64,000 nt of DNA from positions 1 to 64,000 of the forward strand of contig JAUJNY010000003.1 of the NCBI GenBank assembly GCA_030447955.1. The letters run 5' to 3'. Positions 17,291-25,395 of the stretch are shown here, one piece after another. The notes beneath the pieces are model-generated. The model worked only from the letters and a program-made list of their open reading frames with translations. It was not told the origin of the DNA and searched no databases. Source of the stretch: Jiangellales bacterium. GTDB taxonomy: Bacteria > Actinomycetota > Actinomycetes > Jiangellales > Jiangellaceae. How positions within the stretch are numbered: the first letter of the stretch is position 1; every line of letters starts with the position of its first letter. The position numbers and the translations under genes are program-made.

Positions 17291-17761
17291 ATGACCAAAC
17301 GCGAGCGACCGACGTCTGCCAGGTCCGGCGACCCACCAAGCTTCCGATGCCCCACTTGCTCGTTGGAGCTTCGCGACGTCATCGCTGCGCTGCAGGTCTC
17401 GTTCGTGGCCCTCGACGACGACGACCGCTATCCGGGCCGCTGCGGCGTCTACCTCGACCGTCACGCCGAGGTGTTGACCGAGCTGGGCGCGGACGTCGCC
17501 GCCGCCTTCTTCGCCGACGCGCTGCACGTCGCATCAGTCTTGGAGAGCGTCTGCGGGGCGGACCGCTTCAACCTCGCTCAGCTGGGCAACGTCGACCGGC
17601 ACCTGCACTGGCACGTGGTTCCCCGAACACACGAAGAGGACTTCCCGAGCTGCACACCCTGGGATGACCCGCGCCGCAAGACGCCGCTGGAGCCCGCGAC
17701 CAAGGACTCCCTTATCGGCGCGCTGCGGGCAGCGCTGACCTCGCCGCGCGTGCAGCACTAG
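17291..17761 (+). CDS. HIT family protein
   Basis: A 156-aa HIT-fold protein that would hydrolyse or transfer nucleotides from small substrates. The signature HLHWHVVPR (H-x-H-x-H) is complete, preceded by NLAQLGNVDR. An N-terminal CPTCSLELRDV adds a CxxC that could bind zinc, as in some HIT proteins. The start ATG 17291 is chosen because upstream residues are low-complexity basic. The next gene downstream was originally AIM24, now separated by an ISL3 element. Confidence 0.85.
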   Translation: MTKRERPTSARSGDPPSFRCPTCSLELRDVIAALQVSFVALDDDDRYPGRCGVYLDRHAEVLTELGADVAAAFFADALHVASVLESVCGADRFNLAQLGNVDRHLHWHVVPRTHEEDFPSCTPWDDPRRKTPLEPATKDSLIGALRAALTSPRVQH

Positions 17762-17827
17762 CCGGGACGACAGAGCGGCGGCCGGACCACGGCTCGAGGA
17801 GTGTGCTGACGAGGCAGGGGCTGCCAT

Positions 17828-17835
17828 GCTTTGGC
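17828..17835 (+). repeat. 8-bp target-site duplication of ISL3 element (left)
   Basis: GCTTTGGC here and again at 19258-19265, directly flanking the element. Eight bases is the usual duplication length of ISL3 elements. Confidence 0.9.
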
Positions 17836-19257
17836 GGCTCTTCGCAATTAAGCGTGGTAGCGGCGGGGTGACACGAGCTTCGACCTGAGCTTGGAACGGG
17901 CCTGGGGCCTCACGATTCGTGGTGTCTGGACACGAGTCGAGGAGGCCCCAGGTGCAGGAGACGGTAGCGCGGCGACGGCGATGCTCGGGTTGGACGGGTT
18001 CGTTCTACTCGCTGTGTCGAGTACGCCGGTGAGGTTGAGCAGGCGATTGAGACCACCCAGAACGAGGCGTTCTGTCGTGGCTGTGGCGTTCAAGCGCGGC
18101 TTCATGATCGGCGTCCGACGTGGGTGCGTGACCTTCCAGCGGGCGGTCGACCGGTGACGTTGGTGTGGGTCAAGCGGGTGTGGCGGTGCAGGAGCACCTG
18201 TGTTCGGTCTCCACCTGGACTGAGACGTCGCCGGCGATCCGGGCGCGGGCGTCGTGGACCGAACGGGCCCGGGCCGAGGCGTGCCGCCGGGTCGGTCAAG
18301 ACGGCCATTGCGTCGCCCAAGTCGCGGCGGACTTCGGGGTCGGGTGGGCCACCGCGATGGCCGCGGTCCGCGAGTACGGCACTCCGCTGGTCGACGGCCC
18401 GGCCCGGCTGGTCGGAGTGGAGGCGCTCGGGGTGGACGAGACCGCATTCCTGGCCGCGAACGCCACTCGGAACACGCAGTTCGTCACCGGAGTGGTCGAC
18501 GTGGGCACCTCCCGGCTGCTCGACGTCGTCCCAGGTCGCAGCGGCAAAGCACTCACCAGCTGGGTGAACACCCAGCCCGAACAGTGGCGCCAAGCGGTGC
18601 AGGTGACGGCGCTGGACCCCTTCCGTGGTTACGCCACCGCGCTGAGCACCAGCCTCCCGCACGCCATCCGGGTGCTGGACGCCTTCCACGTCACCCGGCT
18701 GGGGTTCACCGCCGTGGACGACGTGCGCCGCCGGGTCCAACAAGACACCACCGGGCACCGCGGCCGACGTGACGACCCGCTGTACCGGATCCGGCGGGTA
18801 CTGCGCCGCGGGGCCGATCACCTGTCCCAGCCAGCCTGGACACGGCTGCTGGCCGGTCTGGACGCCGGCGACCAGGACGGGCAGATCGCCGCAACCTGGA
18901 TCGCCGCCCAAGACCTCCGGCTGCTCTACCGGGCGAAGTCTCGCGCTGAGGCCCAACGCCGGCTGCACCACTGGCTGGTCCACTGCGCCGACAGCAACGT
19001 CCCCGAGCTGCACCGCCTCGCCCGCACCATCGACTCCTGGCGCACCGAGCTGCTCGCCTACTTCGACACCGGCGGGGTCTCCAACGCACGCACCGAAGCG
19101 GTCAACCTACTCATCAAGAAGATCAAGCGGATCGGTCACGGGTTCCGCAACTTCGACAACTACCGCCTCCGCCTCCTGCTGCACTGCGGCGTCGACTGGC
19201 ACACTCACCGACCGACACCACTAAGAGGCCGGTTACCAAGGTTGGCTGCGTAGAGCC
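17836..19257 (+). mobile_element. ISL3-family insertion sequence, full length (1422 bp)
   Basis: It is bounded by imperfect terminal inverted repeats (GGCTCTTCGCA at the left, TGCGTAGAGCC at the right, 10 of 11 matching) and a perfect 8-bp target duplication GCTTTGGC. It carries one transposase gene with frame damage. It landed between the HIT and AIM24 genes, about 40 bases before the AIM24 start, and probably displaced its promoter. The intact duplications suggest a fairly recent insertion. Confidence 0.9.
17981..19253 (+). pseudogene. ISL3-family transposase, frameshifted N-terminus
   Basis: The body from about 18200 to 19253 is an open transposase: WTETSPAIRARASWTERARA, LGVDETAFLAAN, DPFRGYATAL, DAFHVTRLGFTAVDDVRRRV, and the ISL3 C-terminal signature KKIKRIGHGFRNFDNYRLR. 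The N-terminal zinc-finger part (MLGLDGFVLLAVS, EYAGEVEQAIETT, CRGCGVQARLHDRRPTWVRD) is spread over other frames, with shifts near 18020 and 18190. A protein starting inside the long frame would lack this DNA-binding part. Two sequencing errors are the alternative explanation. Confidence 0.85.
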
Positions 19258-19265
19258 GCTTTGGC
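19258..19265 (+). repeat. 8-bp target-site duplication of ISL3 element (right)
   Basis: GCTTTGGC, identical to 17828-17835. The two copies mark the single original target in the HIT-AIM24 intergenic region. Confidence 0.9.
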
Positions 19266-19296
19266 CCGCCGACAGCCGACCGAGCCAGGGGTACGC

Positions 19297-20013
19297 ATGC
19301 GCAGCGACCTGTTCGCCCAGCAGCATCACGAGACCACGACGGGCGAGCGCTTCGCCCTGCAGAGCTCACGGATGCTCAAGGCGACGCTGGGCCCCGACCT
19401 GCTCGCGCTCAAGGGCAGCATGGTCGCCTACCAGGGCCAGGTGAGCTTCCAGCACGAGGGTGCCGGCTCGGTCGGCCGGTTCGTGCGGCGCCTCGTCACC
19501 AGTGAGGACGCCCCGCTCATGAGAGTCGCGGGGCAGGGCGAGGTGTTCTTCGCCCACAACGCCGAGAACGTGTTCCTCGTCGCCCTCGAGGGCGATGGGA
19601 TCAGCATCAACGGCAGGAACCTGCTGGCCTTCGACGCGACACTGCAGTGGGACGTCCACCGGGTCAAGGGCGCCGGCGTCCTCAGCGGCGGGCTGTTCAA
19701 CACCTTGATCTCCGGCCAGGGCAGCGTGGCCCTCAGCTGTGACGGGGAGCCCATGCTGCTCGACTGCTCCCAGCAGCCGACCTTCGTGGACGTACAGGCC
19801 GCGGTCGCCTGGTCCGCGGGCCTCACACCCAACGTGGTGTCGAGCATGAACATGCGCTCGTTGCTGCGCGGCGGCACCGGTGAGGCGTTCCAGTACGCCT
19901 TCCACGGCCCCGGTTTCGTCGTCGTACAGCCCTCCGAGGGCCCGACGGTGCCACCGCACGACCACGGCGGTGGCGGAGGCGGGGGCCTCGGCAACCTCCT
20001 CGGCGGTGACTGA
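19297..20013 (+). CDS. AIM24 family protein
   Basis: A 238-aa protein of the AIM24/TIGR00266-like family (tryptophan RNA-binding attenuator-like beta fold), whose bacterial role is unclear. Recognisable parts are GSMVAYQGQVSF, GQGEVFFAHNAENVFLVAL and GPGFVVVQPSEG near the end. The C-terminus is a His/Gly-rich tail (HDHGGGGGGGLGNLLGG). ATG 19297 is used. An ISL3 element ends 39 bases upstream, so native expression is doubtful. A ZIP transporter gene follows after 3 bases, suggesting co-transcription. Confidence 0.85.
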   Translation: MRSDLFAQQHHETTTGERFALQSSRMLKATLGPDLLALKGSMVAYQGQVSFQHEGAGSVGRFVRRLVTSEDAPLMRVAGQGEVFFAHNAENVFLVALEGDGISINGRNLLAFDATLQWDVHRVKGAGVLSGGLFNTLISGQGSVALSCDGEPMLLDCSQQPTFVDVQAAVAWSAGLTPNVVSSMNMRSLLRGGTGEAFQYAFHGPGFVVVQPSEGPTVPPHDHGGGGGGGLGNLLGGD

Positions 20014-20016
20014 CCG

Positions 20017-20793
20017 GTGGGCGAATCCCTGTTCTTCGGCGCCATCGCCTCCAGCGCCCTGGTCATCGGATCCGTGGCGGGGTCGCGCATCAAGCTGCCG
20101 GAGCGCGTACTCGCCGCCCTGCTCGCCTTCGCCGCCGGGGCGCTGATCACCGCGCTTGCCTTTGAGCTGTTCGAGGACTCCTACGAGCAGGGCGGCATCT
20201 GGCGGGCAGCGGCCGGCCTCGCCGCGGGTGCCGTCGTCTTCACGGCGCTCAGCTTCTGGCTGGACCGCTTGGCCGAGGGCCGTCACCCGGAGGAGCACGG
20301 CAGCGAAAAGCTCGACCCTGACGCGGCGTCACGGGAGAGCGGGCCGTCCACGGCGTCCACGCACGGCTCGGCCGGTCTCGCGCTGCTCGCCGCCGTCACG
20401 CTGGACGGCGTACCGGAGAACGTGGCGCTCGGGGTCACCCTCGGTGAGGGCAGCGGCAGCCTGGCGCTGCTCGCCGCCATCTTCGTGTCGAACTTCCCGG
20501 AGTCGCTGGTGGGCAGTGCCTCCATGCGCGCCCAGGGACGCTCCAGCACCTTCGTCCTCGGCACCTGGCTGGCCTGCGCCGTGCTGCTGGCGGTGGCTGT
20601 GGTGGTCGGCGCCGGTCCGCTGGCGTCCAGCACACCGGAGACCTTGTCGCTGCCGCTGGCGTTCGCCGCCGGTGCGGTGCTCGCCTCGCTCGCGGACACG
20701 CTGATGCCCGAGGCGTACGAGAAGGGCGGACCGCTGGTCGCGCTCAGCACCACGGCCGGCTTCGTCCTCTCGTTCGTCCTGGCCACCCTCTGA
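20017..20793 (+). CDS. ZIP-family metal transporter-like membrane protein
   Basis: A 258-aa polytopic protein. The first helix (GAIASSALVIGSVAGSRI), the helix pair around LLAFAAGALITALAFELFED, and the signature DGVPENVALGVTLGEGSG then SNFPESL match ZIP transporters (H/D-x-x-P-E motifs). The usual His of helix IV is replaced by Asp (LDGVPE). A His/Glu-containing loop (about 85-115) separates the halves. The substrate would be a divalent metal. It starts at GTG 20017, three bases after AIM24. Confidence 0.75.
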   Translation: MGESLFFGAIASSALVIGSVAGSRIKLPERVLAALLAFAAGALITALAFELFEDSYEQGGIWRAAAGLAAGAVVFTALSFWLDRLAEGRHPEEHGSEKLDPDAASRESGPSTASTHGSAGLALLAAVTLDGVPENVALGVTLGEGSGSLALLAAIFVSNFPESLVGSASMRAQGRSSTFVLGTWLACAVLLAVAVVVGAGPLASSTPETLSLPLAFAAGAVLASLADTLMPEAYEKGGPLVALSTTAGFVLSFVLATL

Positions 20794-20971
20794 GCGCGGG
20801 GAGCCACCCCGCCACCGCGCGCGTCCAAGGACCCCCTGCCACGGCGTCGCCCGCCCGGGTTATCGTCCCGCATCTCGGGCAGCTGGCCGGCAACGGCGAC
20901 GCCGAGGCTGGTGAGGCGGCACCACCACTGGGCTTGCGGCGGGCGGCCCAGGAGACCCGAGGCGAGGACGC

Positions 20972-21958
20972 ATGCGCAAAGACGTTCATGACTGGCTGAC
21001 ACGGCAGACTCATCACTGGTCGCGGTGGCCGGTCGAGACTCTGTTGGAGCTCAAGCGGCGCAGCACCGAGCCCTGCCGGATCTCAGTGGTCCTCCCCGCG
21101 CGAGACGAGCAGGCGACTGTTGGGGACGTGGTCACCACGATCCGCCGGGAACTCGTCGACGCGGTGCCGCTGGTCGACGAGCTGGTCGTCATGGACAGCG
21201 ACTCCTCCGACGCCACCGCGGCGGTGGCAGCCGCCGCCGGAGCCCGCGTCGTGGCCTGCCATGACGTGCTACCCGAGCTCGGCCGGCTCCCCGGCAAGGG
21301 GGAGGCGCTGTGGAAGTCGCTGTTCGTCACCACCGGCGACCTGATGGTGTTCGTCGACAGCGACCTGGTGCAGGTCGGCGCCCACTACGTGACTGGTCTC
21401 CTCGGCCCGCTGCTCACCGACGAGCGGGTGGGCCTGGTCAAGGCTTTCTACGACCGGCCACTGGTGACCGAGGAGGGCGTCCACCCCTACGGCGGTGGAC
21501 GGGTGACCGAGCTGGCGGCCCGGCCGCTGCTCAACCTGTACTGGCCAGCGCTCGGCGGGCTCATCCAGCCGCTCTCCGGTGAGTACGCCGCCCGGCGGAC
21601 GCTGCTGGAGCGCATCCCCTTTGCCTGCGGGTACGGCGTCGAGATCGGCATGCTCATCGACGTCCTCGCCCTCGAGGGTCCCGGCGCGATCGCCCAGATC
21701 GACCTGGGCACCCGGATGCACCGCCACCAGGGCGACCTCTCGCTGGGCGTCATGTCCGCGGAGATCCAGGCCACGGCGCTGCGCCGGGCGCCGGCGGGCC
21801 TGCGCAACCCCTCCTTGCGGATGACCCAGTTCCGGCGCTCGGGGGACCACTACGAGTGGTCGATCACCGACGTGCCGGCGCACGAGCGTCCCCCGGCGGT
21901 AACGGTCCCGGCGTACGCGTCCCGCCGGCTGGTCGTCGAGGGCGAGGTCGCCGGGTGA
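20972..21958 (+). CDS. gpgS: Glucosyl-3-phosphoglycerate synthase
   Basis: A 328-aa GT-A glycosyltransferase of the GT81 group. It transfers glucose from an NDP-glucose donor to 3-phosphoglycerate, the first step to glucosylglycerate and, in mycobacteria, methylglucose polysaccharides. Visible features are SVVLPARDEQATVGD, the metal-binding DSDLVQV (about 122-128) and the acceptor region IQPLSGEYAARR with GYGVEIGMLID. ATG 20972 follows GAGGCGAGGACGC. Its stop overlaps the start of the next glycosyltransferase (GTGA), so the two form an operon. No phosphatase gene (gpgP) is next to it. Confidence 0.9.
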   Translation: MRKDVHDWLTRQTHHWSRWPVETLLELKRRSTEPCRISVVLPARDEQATVGDVVTTIRRELVDAVPLVDELVVMDSDSSDATAAVAAAAGARVVACHDVLPELGRLPGKGEALWKSLFVTTGDLMVFVDSDLVQVGAHYVTGLLGPLLTDERVGLVKAFYDRPLVTEEGVHPYGGGRVTELAARPLLNLYWPALGGLIQPLSGEYAARRTLLERIPFACGYGVEIGMLIDVLALEGPGAIAQIDLGTRMHRHQGDLSLGVMSAEIQATALRRAPAGLRNPSLRMTQFRRSGDHYEWSITDVPAHERPPAVTVPAYASRRLVVEGEVAG

Positions 21959-23130
21959 CGTTCACGGTCCTCGTGAACGCCGGCCCCTGGCTCAACGTCC
22001 CCCCGCAGGGTTACGGCGGCCTGGAGAACGTCGTCGCCACCCTGGTCCCCGAGCTGCGCCGTCGCGGCGTGCGGGTGGTCCTCGCCACGGTCGCAGGCAG
22101 CACCCTCGCCGCGGACGAGACGTTGGTCACCTTCGCGCAGCCTCGCTTCGCCGACCTCACCAGGCCCTACAACACGGTGGCCGGCATCGCCCACGCGCAC
22201 ATGGCCCAGGTGGTGGCCCGGCTGCGCACGGGCGACATCGACCTGGTGCACGACCACCTCGAGGTCGTCGGCCCGGCGCTGCTGGCCGCGCTCCGCGCGG
22301 GCGCTCCCGGGGACACCGCTCCCCCGGCACTGCACACCCTGCACTGGGACCCGGAGCGGGCTCGCCCCTTTTACGAGAGCTTCGACGGCGGCGGCGGGGT
22401 CTGGTTCAACGCAGTGTCCCAGGCGCAGCTGGACCGCGCGCCTGCCCGGCTGCGCAGCCAGGCCCTGGGCGCGGTGCCGCTGAGCGCCCCCGTCCCGGCC
22501 GACCCGCCGCTGCCCATGACCGGGCGCGAGCCGTACGTCCTGCTGCTCGGGCGGATCACTGCGCTCAAGGGGCAGGACGTCGCCGCCCGGGTGTGCCGGC
22601 GGGCCGGCGTACCGCTGGTCCTCGCCGGGCCCGTGGCCAGCGCCACCACCGCGGAGGAGCTGGCGACGGGGCTCGCCGACGGCTCGCTCGTGGGCAACCG
22701 CGACGTCGACTACTGGTGCGATGAGGTGGCCCCACTGGTGGACGACCGCGCGGTCCGCTGGGTGGGGGCCGTCGGCGGTGCGGCCAAGGCCGACCTGCTC
22801 GCGCGGGCGCGAGCGCTCATCCTGCCGATTCAGTGGGAGGAGCCGGGCGCGACGGTCGTCGCGGAGGCGTTCGCCGTAGGGACGCCAGTGGTGGGCACGC
22901 CGCGCGGCTGCCTGCCCAGCCTGGTGGAGCCGGGTGCCACCGGCCGGCTCGCGGCGGACGAGGACGGGCTCGTCGCCGCGCTGCGCGACCTGGACAGCCT
23001 CGACCCCGAGCGGTGCCGGCGCACCGCCCTCGAGCGGTTCTCCCCCGCCCGCATGGCCGAGCAGTACCTCAGCCTGTACGACGAGGTGCTGCGCCGCGCC
23101 GGCGGCGGGCGACGGCCGCCGTCAGGGTAG
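21955..23130 (+). CDS. GT4-type glycosyltransferase
   Basis: A 391-aa GT-B glycosyltransferase. The N-terminal domain opens with the glycine loop PPQGYGGLENVVATLVPELR. The C-terminal domain has LLLGRITALKGQD and the E-x7-E region ILPIQWEEPGATVVAEAFA followed by GTPVVGTPRG, typical of GT4. Substrates are unknown. Coupling to gpgS by a 4-base overlap suggests a role in the same sugar pathway. It ends head-on with the minus-strand dehydrogenase, overlapping by 9 bases. Confidence 0.85.
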   Translation: MTFTVLVNAGPWLNVPPQGYGGLENVVATLVPELRRRGVRVVLATVAGSTLAADETLVTFAQPRFADLTRPYNTVAGIAHAHMAQVVARLRTGDIDLVHDHLEVVGPALLAALRAGAPGDTAPPALHTLHWDPERARPFYESFDGGGGVWFNAVSQAQLDRAPARLRSQALGAVPLSAPVPADPPLPMTGREPYVLLLGRITALKGQDVAARVCRRAGVPLVLAGPVASATTAEELATGLADGSLVGNRDVDYWCDEVAPLVDDRAVRWVGAVGGAAKADLLARARALILPIQWEEPGATVVAEAFAVGTPVVGTPRGCLPSLVEPGATGRLAADEDGLVAALRDLDSLDPERCRRTALERFSPARMAEQYLSLYDEVLRRAGGGRRPPSG

Positions 23131-24234
23131 GAGCACTGCCGCCACCACCGAGCGCCGACGCTCGGACACGTCGGCGAGCAGCCCTGGCGCGTCGTCGAGC
23201 GGGACGACGTCGCTCACCAGGTGCTCGCGAACCAGCCCGCCGTGAGCCTGGAGCAGGGTGACCGTCTCGCGGGACAGCCGCTCACGGTCCCAGCTCGCCG
23301 CCAGCCCGCGGGGGACCCGTCCGATCTGTGCGCAGCGCAGCGACAGCCCGTTGTGGTGGAACTCCTCACCGAGGCGGACCTCGTCGGCACCCGCCGGGTA
23401 GAACGCCAGGTCGACCACCGTGCCCTGCGGCCGGGCACAGCGCAGGGCCGTCGCGAGCGCCGCGGCCTGCCCGCGGCACTGGAAGACGACGCTGGCTCCG
23501 CGGTCCCCGGGACCGTGGCCAAAGCGCTGCTTGACTACGACCGCGGGATCCTCACCGCTGCTGTCCAACGGCACCAGGCCCAGCGCCGCCGCGACCGAGC
23601 GCCGCTGCGCCGAGCCGTCCACCACGACGACCTCCGCCGCCCCGCAGCTGCGGGCGAACAGCCCGGTGAGCAGCCCGACGACCCCGGCGCCCACCACGAC
23701 AACCCCCCGGCCGGCGACCCCGTCCCCGAGCCCGCGCACCCCGGCACCAAAGGCGTCGTGGGCGGCGGTGAGCAGGCCGTTGGCACAGATCGGCCCCATG
23801 TGCGCGACGAAGACGCCCAGCAGCGGGTCGAGGTCGGGCGGCAGCGGTACGAACCGCTCGGCCATCGGGTCGGCGGTGTGCCCGCTGCGGTGCCCGTACG
23901 TCATCGCGACAAGCGAGCCCTCCTCGACCGCGGCGGTGCGGGCGCTCATCACCCGGCCGACGGACATGTAGCCGAGGTCGGTCACCGGATAGCGCTGCAC
24001 CGGCTCCGCCGCGGGTCGGAACAGCCCGAGCTCGGCGTCCCAGGAACGCTGGACGAAGGGGTTGGTCCCGCGGTACCAGGTGAGCTCGGTGCCCAGTGAG
24101 ACACCGCTGGCCACCGACTCGACGCGGAACCTGCCGTCGACCAGCGCGGCGTCCGGGACGTCGCGTACGACGGCGAGGCCCGGGCGTTCGACGACGAGCG
24201 CGCGGACCTGGCGCGGGCCGGAATCAGCTGACAC
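23122..24234 (-). CDS. Medium-chain dehydrogenase/reductase, zinc-site poor
   Basis: A 370-aa MDR-family oxidoreductase. The N-terminal GroES-like part has SGVSLGTELTWYRG. The Rossmann loop is VVVVGAGVVGLLTGLFARSC (about 180-200). The usual catalytic Cys and structural zinc cysteines are not seen, as in bacteriochlorophyllide-type and sugar-linked MDR members. GTG 24234 is used; the upstream oxidoreductase stop (24224-24226) lies inside its first codons. Its pairing with a Gfo/Idh/MocA gene suggests two-step oxidation of a sugar-like compound, perhaps linked to the convergent sugar operon. Confidence 0.8.
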   Translation of the reverse strand: MSADSGPRQVRALVVERPGLAVVRDVPDAALVDGRFRVESVASGVSLGTELTWYRGTNPFVQRSWDAELGLFRPAAEPVQRYPVTDLGYMSVGRVMSARTAAVEEGSLVAMTYGHRSGHTADPMAERFVPLPPDLDPLLGVFVAHMGPICANGLLTAAHDAFGAGVRGLGDGVAGRGVVVVGAGVVGLLTGLFARSCGAAEVVVVDGSAQRRSVAAALGLVPLDSSGEDPAVVVKQRFGHGPGDRGASVVFQCRGQAAALATALRCARPQGTVVDLAFYPAGADEVRLGEEFHHNGLSLRCAQIGRVPRGLAASWDRERLSRETVTLLQAHGGLVREHLVSDVVPLDDAPGLLADVSERRRSVVAAVLLP

Positions 24235-25216
24235 GGCGGCCCTCCTCGTCCAGGGCGACGGCCCGGCCGGTGGCGCTTGCCTCGGCGATCGCACAGGCGA
24301 GCCGATGGGTTCGCAGCGCTTCGGCGTACGGCGCCCGGACGCCCGCGCTGTCGCCACCGCGCACGGCCGCGAGGAAGGCGCGGTCGGCGGCGGTCTTGGC
24401 GTCGACACGGGGAGGAGGACTCGGCGCCGTCCGGCCCGCGCAGCACCTCGAAGGTGTCCTCGCCGATGCGCAAGGCCACCCCGTCGCCGTAGACCTCGAC
24501 GCCGGCCCAGTGCTTCCAGGTCAGCAGCGACGTCGCCACCAGGGACCCCACCGCGCCGGAGGCGAAACGCAGCGTCGCCACCGAGGCGTCGTCAACGTCG
24601 CCCTCCAGGCCGCGCTCCACCCGTGCCCCGACGGCGTGCACGGACTCGACCTCCCCGACCAGCACCCGCAGCAGGTCCAGCACGTGGGTGGCCTGCTCGA
24701 TGACCGGCCCGCCCGAGCTGTCGACGTGACGCCACCACGGCGGCGGCGGCACCTTGTCGAGCCAGGAGCCGAGCGCGAGGCCCACGGGCTTGTCGCGGAC
24801 CAGCTCGACCGCCCGCTCGACGCTGTCGTAGTAGCGCCAGTGGTAGCCGGTGGCGCTCACCAGCCCGGCGCCGGCCACCGCGGCGGCGACCTCCTCCGCG
24901 GTCGCTAGGTCGATGGCCAGCGGCTTCTCGACGAAGAACGGCAGGCCGGCGACCACCAGCGTGAGCTCGGGGGGCCGTGCGCGTACGGCGGCACGCACAC
25001 GTAGGCGGCATCCAGGCCGGCACCGGCCAGCATCGCCTCGAGGCTGGCGTACGGCCGCGCCTCCCCACCCGCGGCGGTGGCCAGCGCCGCCGCGCGCTCC
25101 TCCACCTCGTCGGTGACGCCCACGACCGTGGCGCCGTCGAGGGTGGCCAGGGACGCGACGTGCCGGGACGCCACGGCCCCGGCGCCAACCATGCCGATCC
25201 GCAGCGGCTGCATCAC
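24224..25216 (-). pseudogene. Gfo/Idh/MocA oxidoreductase with two frameshifts
   Basis: The N-terminus is a clean Rossmann start (LRIGMVGAGAVASRHVASL, GTG 25216 or ATG 25213). The frame breaks at a run of six G (plus strand 24969-24974) and resumes as LTLVVAGLPFFVEKPLAID with the catalytic-type EKP. The substrate domain is recognisable (ATGYHWRYYDSVERA, WWRHVDSSGGPVIEQATH). A second shift near 24415 leads to VDAKTAADRAFLAAVRGGD and a stop at 24224-24226. All domains are present, so either the gene is newly inactivated or the sequence has indel errors. It is translationally coupled to the MDR gene. Confidence 0.8.
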
Positions 25217-25395
25217 ACCGGCTTACCCCGCGGGACGCAGTGAACCCCTGCACCGCAAGCGCGCGCCACTACCACCGCGGCACGACGGAGGGCCCCCGGA
25301 GGTGGCTACCGCTTCCCGGGCTCTTGCCATGTACCGCCTCCTGGCAGGCCGATGAGCGGACGGCACTTCGCCGAGCGTGGATCGCTACCGCCGCC

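Noticed and set aside
23221-24099. 292-codon plus-strand frame opposite the MDR gene
   Set aside because: Antisense shadow; the minus-strand MDR protein has clear family motifs.
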